A stretch of 58,500 nt of DNA from Adiantum capillus-veneris (GCA_014529385.2 CM043960.1:79213332-79271831), one strand, 5' to 3'. Positions 10,730 through 21,566 are shown, counted from the first letter of the stretch. A program made the numbers and translations. The notes: a model not told the origin generated them from the sequence alone.

Positions 10730-10899
10730 AAGAAGAGGGAGCAAATATCTATTCACACACATTACTCTAAAGCATTGCCGGCAAAGTATTATGGCAAAGA
10801 GGTGTATGAATTTGGTGGTATTATGGCAATTCAACCTATTATATGCCCTTGGAAGAAGAGGGAGCAAATATCTATTCACACACATTACTCTAAAGTCTA
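10654..10899 (+). repeat. Two-copy 123-bp tandem repeat, in frame with the peptide gene
   Basis: Units at 10654-10776 and 10777-10899 both start GCCGGCAAAGTATTATGGCA and are about 93% identical. The period is exactly 41 codons, so the duplication keeps the exon 2 frame. The first unit has GCT TAG where the second has CCT TGG. The second ends AAA GTC TAG followed by GTGAGTG, which also looks like a splice donor. Confidence 0.85.
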
Positions 10900-11645
10900 G
10901 GTGAGTGAAATTGCCATGTTTTCATTTTGGGGTGTTTTTGACACAACATAAATATAAGATCTGGAAAGTTTATGCCAAAGAGGGAAAAAGGCCCATTATG
11001 TTATGTTGTACTAAAGTTTCCTTGTTGTTAGCTTAACTCACAAGAGTTTTTGGATAAATTCTCACAATAATTCTCGCATTGTGACTGACCTCAACATTAT
11101 GAGTTTTTATGAGGGGGTCTTATCATGTGGCGAGCGAGATTTTTTGAGAGAAGGAAAATCCGAGCAAATGAATAAAGAAATCAAATGGGCTTCGTTACGA
11201 AAGATGCATGAAGATCCTACTTAAAACCCTAAGTGATAGCAATAACACTATTCAAAATGAGAATCTTTTTTTGAATCCGTAAGTAATCGTAGCAATAGTA
11301 TTGTTCAAAATTAGACTTTAGATTCTTTTGTGTAGTTGAGGCTTGATATGTAGAGTAATGAGAAACCCAAACAGGTAGCAAAGCTATTACAAACCATGCA
11401 ATGATCCACAATTACATTCAACACCATAATTTTAATTTTAACTTTAAATTTAGTCGACAATGCTCATACATCTACAAAGTTTTTAAACTATATTAAGAGA
11501 CAATTGTCATATCTTATACCCAAAAAGGAGAGATTTCTTCAAGATTGTAAGATAACAAGTGGAATATTTAGTGGAATATAGAGAGCAACATGTCATGCCT
11601 CTACACTCTAATAACAACAAGAAATGCTACGGTTCTATCTCGTGA
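10900..11645. other. AT-rich intergenic stretch
   Basis: No coding sequence, RNA gene or clear repeat is seen. The stretch would include the 3' flank of the minus-strand methyltransferase gene. I looked here for one end of a transposon enclosing 11.6-22.5 kb and found no inverted match to 22.1-22.6 kb by eye. Confidence 0.5.
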
Positions 11646-14600
11646 CTATGAAGAGTCACACTCATCATCAATAAAGACATTGCGCCTTTGACACTTCTTG
11701 TTGGTGTCAAAATCGTATCGTATATCAGCAGCCATGGTTTTTGCAATCCCCTCGGCATAAACTGGCAACACACTTCCATACAAAAAGAAAAAGGTAAGTC
11801 TCACAATCCACATATAAGCAATACATAACCTACATCATTGAAACACAAGAAATCTCAAATTGTTGTTTGAATCATTATCCATAATTTCCAAATACTGAAT
11901 AATGATACCAAAAAGTGACAAAATAGCATAAAAGTATGATGGAAACATAAAATAGGGGGGGAAAATGAAGTGTAAGGTGGACTCTCACTACTCATCAAAG
12001 GGGTTGACACGCGAAGGCATGTCACCCACATCATCAACATCAAGAGAGGTGGAGGCCCCCTCTCTGCTTCGCTTTTTCGGGCGAAATAATGGTTGCACAT
12101 AATCTGAAATCAAAGTGTCGTCACTGTCGACTGCTGCACACACCTGCCCTGTGCCTAAACATGGTACCAATACGGGTGCTGTACCACATCCCAACTCTAA
12201 ACAAAGACCTCCAGGCCTACAAAGAAGCTCCACAAAACATGCAATAAAAGAATGACTTCGTTGCAAGCCACCACGCCATGGCACTCCGGATGATGATCTC
12301 GCTAGAGAAGACTCTGGGAGATGGTGCATCATGTAAGAATCCAAAGGTTGCATGCCAAGTCGATTGAATAGCGGAGTGCTCTCAACCACAAAGCAAGGTG
12401 GTTGCATGCCAACCCTATGCACTATAAGTAAGAGAGAACAATGGCACTACACCACCACATAGACAATTAGAACAATAAAAATAACAATAATACACCAAAA
12501 TGAGAAACAAACAAGTTAATTATGTAGAAGAACATTACCTCAATCTGACCACCAAAGCTATTACCATAACCATAAGCTCCATGATGAAGGACTACAATGC
12601 GACGATGAATAGCCATCTCTGATGCACGACAAAATCTCTCAACCCAGCCAATGGTATCTCCTGCAAAAGTTTTCTAAAGTCATAATAAAAAACACACAAC
12701 AAAAATATAGACAAGTATTGCATAAAATTATGATTGAAGCACAAATCTGTCATAGAGACCATGATCAACAACCACCCAGAGTCTGACAAAGTCGAATATG
12801 CAAGTTGCATGCCTGCACGAACATGATCCTCACTACAAATATCCCAAAGGGGCACAACAGGGGAGGCTAAGTGGGAACCACCAAAGGGAAGATCCAAAAA
12901 AATAAAATCAGCAGCCCATGCGACTGTTCTTCCACCACGCACGCACAAGGTCCGATCAAAGCGTGCAGATCCCATGTGCTCATGAACACGAATCCATGTC
13001 GGATGTCGAACACCGGCCCTAAAATCAGCAGCAATGGCTATGTAGTCCCCAGAAATGGCCATGCATCGTGAGTCAGACAATGAGGACAGAGAAGACAAGG
13101 GAATATCAATGATGTAGACAAAAGAAATGGTTTTCTTTGCAACAATCTCCCCACGAGCTACTGCGATACAAGAGGCTAATCAAAGTGAATTAACTCCAAT
13201 AAATGAACATACAAACGACTGCATCGTAAGTGATAGCTCACCATGCTCTTGCTCCATGTTTTTATCCACCCTAGTCTCAACAATCACCTCCTTTCCCTTG
13301 TGAGAAGTATTTGTAGCTTAGAAAAAAGCAAAAAAACACAATATCACCAGTTTGTAAAACAAATAAGTTAAGGAAAAAGAGAGTTTAAAGCTCTTCAACA
13401 AATTATGTTTGAGACTGTTTTGAGTAACCATTTACCTGATATCACCTCATTCACTCTAGGAGGTAGAGTCACATCGATGGATGTGCCACCAACTCTCATA
13501 GTATCGTGAAGCTCTCTCTCTCTCGCCAATACATGCCCAGAAGCCATGTCTATCCGCCATGGACATGTCTCCATCTACCAAGTAGTGAGCTTATGTATGG
13601 AAGGGGAGTACATGCATTCTTCCCCAGTAGATAGTTGTGCCCACTGCTTAGCTAAGAATGGAATCCCTGGAAGAAAGCCTTTTCCAACCAAGGATAATAG
13701 AAATCTAAAACAATCAAGCAAACTAACATCACTATAAACTTTGTAATTATGCAAATCTTGAAATAAAAGTATGATGAGCTTGACCTATAGGCTAGCCTTT
13801 GAGATGCCATGCGTACTGTGTCCACTTTCTTCATAGCTTGCTTATCAACATCTTTTGTCTTAGCTTTGAAGCAATCCTACATCGAAGATTCTTAAATGTC
13901 AATAGAAAATTTACTTACATGCGATACACATGATCTCCTTTCTTTAAACCATAAGATGCTCTAGTAATCTTGTTTGCTTCAAGCAAGGAAACCCATAACA
14001 ATTTGCTCAAGACAGGAGCATCATGCATAGCAATCAAGTTCAGTTTCTCAAGCGTAGCCCAACTATTAGGACCCCACTTGAGTGCAAGAACTCGAACCAT
14101 CCAATCTGGTCCAAGATTCGGATCAACAATATTTAGCAACTACAATATTTGAGCAACGAATAAAAAACCAAGTTTGAACAGCTATTACACTATGTGCAAA
14201 AAACCTAAGTTCAGAAATAATTCAACCACCTTTCCAACACGCTCTCCATATTTTAGTGCTAAATCATTCAATATCTTCTCCTCCTCTTTTATAAGTTCTT
14301 CATTTGTCATTTTCTGCCTAGCTTGCTCTATTCTTTGGCTCAATTCCTTGGACATTTGAACCTTCAACACATACTTAAAAATAAATAATTTTCAAAAAAA
14401 CAAACACATACTCTTTGGCTCAATTACTTGGATATTTTATCCTTCAACACACAATTTTCAAAAATACCAAACACGAGATCTTTCTTGAAAAGCAAGCAAG
14501 AGACACTTACATCATATAAGAGCTTTCCCAAGTATCGACGAGTAAGTGGATACCAAGGCTCCACACTCTTAGAGTATTTCTTACGAACTGCAGCAATCAA

Positions 14601-15713
14601 CTTTTGATCTTTTTCTGGAAGCCCCGTTACATAAGCTTCATGATCTGCTGCACAAATGTGGGAGCAGTTGACAAGCTCATCCCTAAGATGGGTGACCACA
14701 AGAGCATGTGTTTTCATGCTCTTCCAAGTTCATATACAATACATACAAAGTCAGAAACATAACATAGACATTTTGTGCTAAAATATATAGAAGGTCATAA
14801 AACTTACAAATTCATTCTTTGCAAGCTACTAAGAAGAGCTATCTCTGGCACTCGTGTAGGATCAATAACTGTACAAAGCACACTACAATGCTTTTCTCGA
14901 TCAGTGGAGAATCTCTCTTTAATAGCAGCCATCCAAGCTACCGTTCTATGATTACCCTCCTAAACATAGAACATTTTATTAGAGAGAACTTGAAGATTTG
15001 GTCTTTTAGAAAGCTCAATTTCAAACTCTTTATGTATATCAACCCATATTGGTTCCCATGAAGTAAGAAGGTCCTGTGCAAAATAGATAAGCATAGACAG
15101 AAAAGCATACTCAACTACTATTTATGAGAACGACAAAAAACACAATAGAAAAAGACAGTAGGAAAGATCAAAGTAGAGAAATGAAATACCTGTAACATAA
15201 GCTTCCTCCTTCTTGCAATTCCAAATTGAAACAATAAAAGCTCCTTTTTCTTGCATGTAGCCCTCCTTTGCAAAAGCAGATTTCAATCCACTAACATCAT
15301 CTCTTAAGCCTCTCACCCTTGCATAGGGGATCAATCGACATAAAGGAATTGGTGGACAATCAAAACAGCTAAACATGTGAGTACATTGAAGAATATCTTG
15401 TCCTCTATGCATGTAAAGCTTGTGTTCATCCCTTGTCTCTGTATCTACTGCTACTTCATCTCTTATGACATAAGGCACTATTTGTAAACATGCCTCTTGT
15501 GGGGCAAGAGATTCATCAACTTCATTTATGGAGCCAAGCCCCAAATCTTGACTTTGCATCTCCTCTTCCTGTGTCTCCAAACCTTCTGTCATATCTGTGA
15601 CAGATACTGCACTTATTTGATCACTGCTCTCTAAGATACTGGAAGCTTGAGTTGAAGAGAGTTGTCTCCCTCTACGACCTCGTCCACGTATTGAAGGACT
15701 TGCAAAACACAAC

Positions 15714-16640
15714 AAAAACCACTTTATTTACTTCATTGAAATTGCCTCTAGGAGTCCATGCCGACGCGGATGCCTAGAGGCAATTAAAAACATCAAAAAA
15801 TTTATTTATTGATCATCCATCAAAGCATCCAAGTCGGCGTTGATCACAAGAGGGAGATAACATATTTAAAAAAGGCATGCCCAACTATAAAATTTCAGCT
15901 TGAGAAATTCCTTCTAGCCATCCATGTCGGCATGGATGGCTTGAGGGAGCTTTCTAAGAATGAATCCCTGCAAAGAAAAATTGTCCCAAGAAACTCCTTC
16001 TAGCCATCCATGTCGGCGTGGATGGCTACAGACAGTTCTAACAGAAGCTAGGTAGCTCTGCAAATCTCCAGAGAGAGTTTATTTATATAAAAATTCACAA
16101 ACTCAAAAATTCCTTCTAGCCATCCACGCCGGCGTGGATGGCTACAGACAATTCTAACAGAAGCTATGAAACTCTGAAAATTTCTATAGAAAGCTTATCT
16201 ATAGATGAAAATTCTCATATTCAAAAATTCCTTGTAGCCATCCACGCCGGCGTGGATGGCTACAGACAGTTCTAACAGAGGCTATGAGACACCATAAATC
16301 ACAAAAATTGTCCCAAGAAACTCCTTCTAGCCATCCACGTCGGCGTGGATGGCTACAGACAGTTCTTGGAGAAGCTATTCAACTCTGCAAATGTCCAGAG
16401 AGAGCTTATCGATAGGTAAATCCAAGAGTTTAGGCTAAGAATCTTTCTCTGCTGTAGTTTAGTTTACTCTTTTGTAATCCACAGAAAGCTATACAAAAGC
16501 TTTCTGTATTCTTTAAAAGGGTCAAAATTTTTAAATTTAAACTAGTAGGCTTACAAAACTTAATCTTAAACATTGAAAAAAAAAACTACCTGTAGCCATC
16601 CACGCCGGCGTGGATGGCTACAGGTAGTTTACAAAGGTAC
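15714..16640. repeat. Palindrome array inside intron 1 of the methyltransferase gene
   Basis: Cores at 15916-15941, 16002-16027, 16118-16143, 16236-16261, 16329-16354 and 16594-16619 are 26-bp palindromes of form AGCCATCCACGCCGGCGTGG plus ATGGCT, with one or two changes in some. Two older, diverged members lie at 15740-15785 (different stem, same layout) and 15810-15846. Middle copies sit in repeat units of about 86-118 bp that also share CAGACAGTTCTAACAGAAGC. Each core could fold as a hairpin or cruciform with 12-13 bp arms, and in the pre-mRNA all would be in one intron. Confidence 0.85.
16583..16630. repeat. Perfect 48-bp palindrome next to the exon 1 donor
   Basis: The arms are 24 bp each, AAACTACCTGTAGCCATCCA onward, centred between 16606 and 16607 on GCC|GGC. 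There are no mismatches and no loop. The palindrome ends only 10 bp from the proposed exon 1 donor at 16640. It is the largest and most perfect member of the intron 1 array. Confidence 0.9.
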
Positions 16641-17340
16641 CTGGCAGGAGGCTTTCGAGCCGAGGAAAACTCTCTTCTCCCCATGGCGATTTGTATTTGA
16701 ACTCCGAGCTTGGCGTTTAGGGTTTCCTTAGCGATTAAGGCATGCTGCAGAGATTGAGTCTTGAAGGCAAGATTTGAAGGAGAATGAATGGTGCGCACAA
16801 GGATTGCAGAGCAAGATTTGAAGGAGATTTACTCTTGCTGCAGAGAAGGATTGCCTCAGAGGGCGTAAGCTGAAGTAGCGCAAGAGACGCAAGAGACAAG
16901 GTCTCTGAGGTTGAAGCGCAAGATGTCCATGAGATTAGCGCAAGCTGTCAATGCTAGTGGCGTGGAAAATTGCAAGCGTGGATGCAGCAGGTAACGGAAG
17001 ACAGGCTCTAAAATCTTTATGAATAGGTTTTTACATGTCCAGCCTTTATGAATAGGCTACTGAAAAAACGCATGCTATAAAAAAGCCTTTATGAATAGCC
17101 TTTAAAGTTAAAAAAAGCTTAAAGAGAGTACAATGTTATGAAAAGCCTTTGTGCGTTATAAAAAGCTTCAAGGTAGCTTCACAAACTAAAGCATAAGCTT
17201 TTTTTATTTTATTAACTTGGTAGCTTTTCATAACTTAGCTCAATTGCCCTCTTTTTTTCATAACGATAGCTTCACACGCTTTTTTTATTTTATTAACTTG
17301 GTAGCTTTTCATTTTTACTTAGAGCTTTTCAATGACCGAT

Positions 17341-17403
17341 TTAATATACACGGAAAATAGTGTTCGGGAAAAGTGTTCGCTTAATATACACGGAAAATAG
17401 TGT
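17341..17403. repeat. Direct repeat, 23 bp, period 40 bp
   Basis: TTAATATACACGGAAAATAG plus TGT occurs exactly at 17341-17363 and 17381-17403. The two copies are separated by a stretch that itself repeats GTGTTCG. It is possibly a regulatory or transposon subterminal repeat; nothing more can be said. Confidence 0.8.
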
Positions 17404-17913
17404 AATTTTATAAAAATATTAACTAGTATTGTAAAATTCATTCAGATTTGTTTGTGAAAATCATTTTTTTCGAACATTGTTTCAATGTAAGTATGTTTAC
17501 ACACAGGCAGTGCTAAAAAAAAACCTAGGTTTAGTGTAATCCCACCTACAAATTTTGAAATTTACTTCTTAATTTTATATTTAAAGGTGAAAAAACCTAC
17601 ACAATTTTGAAAATTTTAGTGTAATTCGGTGTAAAAGCCTTCAAATTTTGTCAATTTACCTATGTTGTTTCACATATGTAGGTTTGCCAAGTTTTGGAAA
17701 AAAAAAAAATTCGAGCACTACACACAGGGTACTCTAGATTGGGCACCTCACGCGTGTGCTGAGGTGGGCGACGCCCGTAACAAGTCATTAGTGGTGGCGC
17801 AGTTTTTGGCATGGACATGACAATGGGCGGTCAATCTTCCCTGACCAACAATGTGCGGGTTTTAGCACTAGATGCAACAACCAATCTGCCACCCCAAAAG
17901 GGAATGGCCATTA

Positions 17914-18022
17914 GGCTATGGTCACACGAGGCTTAGTTTTCGGTTATTTGTGCCGACCATATCTGAGCTCTTGTCAGAGACTGCCAGGCCTTGGTTTTGA
18001 CTAAGCCTCGCGTGACCATGCC
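17914..18022. mobile_element. Candidate MITE, about 109 bp, with about 23-bp terminal inverted repeats
   Basis: The left arm GGCTATGGTCACACGAGGCT (17914-17937, ending TAGT) matches the reverse complement of the right arm (18000-18022), GGCATGGTCACGCGAGGCTT plus AGT, with one indel and one mismatch. The size and structure fit a miniature inverted-repeat element. No clear target duplication is seen. Confidence 0.5.
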
Positions 18023-18418
18023 CGTAGCTCAACATTGTGCAAACATTCTAAAATTTGGTTGGAGAGGGTATTTGGGGTTTGTGCATGGGATACTGACAAG
18101 GGTAGGTGAAATTCGCTTGTCATTACTATGCACGATTCACTGAAAATCTTAAAACTCAAAGTGAATTATTTTTATTATAATATATTTTATAAAGCTATGA
18201 TTGTTGTTCCTGGGAACACGAACATGCAATCCTCTTGGCGGCTTGCGGTTATGAATAGGATTTTAAGCACATCAGTCTATTTTAAGAGGGACCCATTGTA
18301 TCAATTAAAACCATGCCACTGCTTTCTAATATTGGCAACCTTCTGCTCAGCACACTATTAACACATGGGGAGATGCATTACAGTTTTTGGTCCAGGGCGT
18401 GGATAGAAGTTAGTGCTT

Positions 18419-21400
18419 ATGTTTGATACCAGAATTTATTCTTTGACAGTTGCTTCTTTGCAAGAACATTTTGAGCTTCCTGATGCTAATTTTTGTCTTC
18501 GTCCATTAACATTATCTGGACCGCAAGTCAAGGTAGAAGCTACTATATCATCAAATGGTGAACAAACTTTTATGCTTGATCATGAGCAACACCAGTTCTA
18601 CAAGGTGGATATGAGAAGTGAGGATCAGATTGATGCTGGCATTGGCAGAGTTTCTCAAGACAAGAAAGACAAGAAAGTACCTCTCTCAGAGATCAACGCA
18701 AGTGTGATTGACATGATTAAGTGCATGCCATTGCAAAGCAATTTATATATTGCCCTCCATCAAGCCAAGAAAGTGGTATGTATTGATGAGCTCCCAACTC
18801 ATTATGATGGGTATATTGCTTTTGAATTACCGCCAGCTGGTAATTCTTCAGGTATGAGTGGTATGGAGCAAAGACATGATAGTCACATGTGGACGAAGTA
18901 TGTCACTTGTAGCAGTGATAGTTTTAATGGCGTTGTCAGATTTAGTAGATGTTCAGGGCATTTGCGTTGCATCAACATTGATTGTCCATTTTATTTGCGC
19001 TCAAATATGTTCAATGAGTCTCAATGGAGAGGCCGGCTTGTTAAATCTAGTCCTAAAGGATTGATCTCTTCTCAGTATGGCACACTAGTATGCACTCATT
19101 GTGGACAAATTCCAGAATGTGTTTCTACATGTCCTGCAGTTATTTACTATTGTTTGCCTAGAGATAAGCATAAATGTACTAGGTGTGCTTTGCATCTTGG
19201 AGAACATAATCATCCATGTGCAGAAGGGAGGAGTCGGATGGTTGAAAGTCACATAGATGAAATGTTGCTTGATCGTGCAAGTCGGGACCCTTTGGTGACT
19301 ACGAAACAATTGGAGCGGGCCACCACTCATGACCTTATCATGGAAAAGCTTATTGGAGCAGGTTCAACTGCAAGTGCTATGATTGAAGATCTGGAATTTG
19401 CTGAATTCCTTGACAGTATGACTCCCCTGTCAAATAAAAGGAGAGTGGAACGAAGTTTGGAGTTTGCAAAAAGATCAAAGAATATCACTTCAAAGGGTCT
19501 TGAGGCAGTGCTTGACTTGAAAAGCAAGTGCAGGTATCCTTTCATCCATAGTATCCTTTTCCCAGGCCAATTGGGTGATAAGGTACAACCTCATGTATTT
19601 AAAATGTCAATTAAGGGACCGGGCAGTGGAGTTGATTTGGTGAATCGGATGCGCCCTGGAGGTAATTTAGAGCAGATGTGGGTGCACTTTGATCATGTTC
19701 ACCGTGTACAAGGATGGCCGACTATGTCAGCGCATGTCTATGACCCTTACGTACGAGAGATGCTCACCATTGCAACTGTTGAGTTTAGCGTGGAAAATAA
19801 ACATGCTCAGATTAAATTTTGGAAGATGTTGAACAATGTGGTTAAGGAACAGGGTTTTGATAAGCCAGAGTTTAGGGGATTTATGGCAGATGAAGCAAGT
19901 GCCAATTGGATTGCTGTGCGTACTGTTTATTTTGGAGGAGCAAAGAGGTCTATTCCAAACAAAGAGAGATCATGTTTGTTTCATTGGGAGCAAAGTATGG
20001 TTCGACATACTAGCAAGTGCATCCGTTCCGCATTTCAAGAGGAGCACAAGGTTTTGTGCCGCAAGTGGAGAACTAAACCTACAGAGAATGCGGCTGAGCA
20101 TTGTAAGGGAGAGCTTAGAAGATTTTGGAAAACAGAAATGGCCATTGAAGGGGAGATTGCTTCATTGGAGACATGGCTGGCTTGGTGGGATGTACGAGTG
20201 CCTCATTGGGGAGAAAGATTTGTATCACAAGATGCTGCAGGAATATTTATCCCTAATACAAACTTGTCTGAGTCAAAACATGCTAGTATGCGTGCCTTTG
20301 TTGGTTATAAGGATCACATAAGTTTGTATGAGGCAACATGTGCAGATATGGCTTTAGCGGTGCTTCAAAGTGTGAAATATAATGCCTATTTGAAAGGTGT
20401 TGGTAGCTCCACCGGTCCCGGCATTAAAGATTTGGTAGATCGCTTCATGAACCAACCTTCATCTGCTTCAGTGGCAGCAGGAAAGAAACTAGTTGACCTC
20501 ACACATTCTTCAATGCATGAAATGGGTGTCAATAGTCCTGAAATGAATAGAAATATACTCCAAGAAAAGAGTATTAGAAAAAAGAGGCCAATTTTTGCTA
20601 ATGCAAATATTGTCTTGGAGGAGGATAGCCACAGGCCAGAGTATGTTACAATGAAAACTTCAATTGGTGGGCTTCAGCACAAAAAAAAAACTCCAACGGA
20701 TGTCCCATATCTTGAAGTAAACGTAGCAAAGTCAGTTTGGGCAATACGTAGAACAGAACCTGGGCGAAAGATGACTTGTTTTGGTGTGGTGTCAAAAGAT
20801 GGAGACCGATGTGGGCGGTTCATTAATGATTGTTCAATGGATGCCAAAATAGGGGTGCCAGCTCCTTGTTTTTGGGGTCGCAGAAAATATCCTCCATCGG
20901 GTTCACAACAGGGAGGCCTTGTGTAAGGGTTCATTTGGTTTTGTAACTCCAATAACATGCACACCTGGAAGGTTCACAGCATAGTTGAAGGGCCACCAGG
21001 TCCAGCTCCCGGTGTTTGGGTGGTTGCAGAGGGCACAAATTTGCAACCTCAAGAGGTAACGCAATTGCAAGCCAATGGTTTTTTTTTTGCAAGCAGTAGT
21101 GACATCAGCAACAAGAATGCATGAAACAATTCCATTGAACCAAAGAGTTGCTAGCAGCATCCGTCCCAAATTTAGAGATGGAAAGATTGTGAAATGGAAG
21201 TCACGATTAACAAAGGAGTTTCATGGCAAGATTGAAGTGGGTAGAACCATGGCAGCAGAGTTGGTGCGAGAGGTCATTGTGGTTTGCAATGAAACACATG
21301 TTTTCTATGTTAAGACTGTGGGGTCAATTGCAAAGGGAGTGACATACTCTGTGACAATGTCAGATTTTCCTAGATGTACTTGCGAGGACTTTCAAAACCG

Positions 21401-21566
21401 AGAAAGCAAGCGCCTTGTGTATATGCCATGTAAGCACGTTTACTTCATATTTCTGCAAGTACTTGGCCTTGACCCTCATGCTCATGAGTTCATGCATCAG
21501 CCTGCTCTAACAAAATTGGAGTTAGTCCAAGCACTTGGAGGTTCACGGGTGCTGATGCAGCCTTGA
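18419..21566 (+). pseudogene. Mutator-like (MULE) transposase with SWIM finger, nearly intact
   Basis: The main frame runs from ATG 18419 to TAA 20924-20926, then continues in frame to a T10 run near 21078, where a one-base shift leads into 21075-21566. Residues are counted from 18413. About 180-270 form a Cys/His-rich zinc region (C..C..., CTHCGQIPEC, CTRC...HNH) like the WRKY-GCM1/FLYWCH fingers of MULEs. The DDE core has D427 (HFDHVH), D493 (MADEASANW), a CLFH C2H motif at 521-524, and E620 (TNLSES). The C-terminal segment has a SWIM finger, CTC-x15-CKH. These are the hallmarks of the Mutator superfamily, which cut and paste DNA. TAA 20924 and the T10 frameshift are two lesions. An intron of about 170 bp with donor GTGTAAGG and a T-rich acceptor was considered but does not restore the frame. 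Confidence 0.8.

Larger units (their letters stand above)
11646..16684 (-). pseudogene. ParB-like domain plus beta-class DNA N6/N4-methyltransferase, about 13 exons, two in-frame TAG
   Basis: Proposed exons (minus strand, 5' to 3'): 16684-16641, 15698-15190, 15073-14808, 14718-14511, 14373-14230, 14139-13919, about 13880-13790, 13666-13436, 13316-13242, 13160-12760, 12673-12565, 12421-11992, 11772-11646 (stop TAG). Most junctions keep phase; those around exons 2/3 and 6/7/8 do not fit perfectly. The N-terminus is basic (RGRGRRGR). It is followed by a ParB/sulfiredoxin-like region (PIPLCRLIPYARVRGLRDD ... EGNHRTVAW, the G-x-HR signature), then a helical Lys/Glu-rich linker (KELSQRIEQARQKMTNEEL), then a methyltransferase. 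In the methyltransferase, motif IV appears as FIFLDLPFGG (DLPF for the usual DPPY). The target-recognition-like part follows, and the SAM-binding motif I (PGGLCLELGCGTA) lies C-terminal. That order, IV before I, defines the beta class. TAG codons at 14960-14962 and 13575-13577 interrupt otherwise good frames. The expected role is DNA base methylation in the nucleus. Catalytic competence is doubtful. Confidence 0.7.
16685..18418. promoter_or_regulatory. Divergent intergenic region between methyltransferase and MULE genes
   Basis: About 1.7 kb separates the two divergent start codons, so promoters for both genes are expected here. Visible structure includes several copies of GCCTTTATGAATAG (about 17018-17100) and repeated AAAAAGC/GCTTTTT stretches up to 17330. 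A 23-bp direct repeat with 40-bp period lies at 17341-17403, and a MITE-like inverted repeat at 17914-18022. No TATA box can be assigned with confidence. Confidence 0.4.

Noticed and set aside
14933-14962. A 30-nt intron to remove the TAG in methyltransferase exon 3
   Set aside because: It is too short for plant splicing. The skipped bases read sensibly (VLSNKMFYV), so a point mutation is more likely.
15740-16630. CRISPR array
   Set aside because: The repeats are palindromes in irregular units with homologous spacers, inside a plant intron, with no cas genes.
20921-21092. Intron of about 170 bp in the MULE gene (GTAAGG donor, T10-GCAAGCAG acceptor)
   Set aside because: The sites look good but splicing leaves the SWIM exon out of frame. 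The skipped DNA reads as coding (VEGPPGPAPGVWVVAEG) in the transposase frame. Stop plus T-run indel is the simpler reading.
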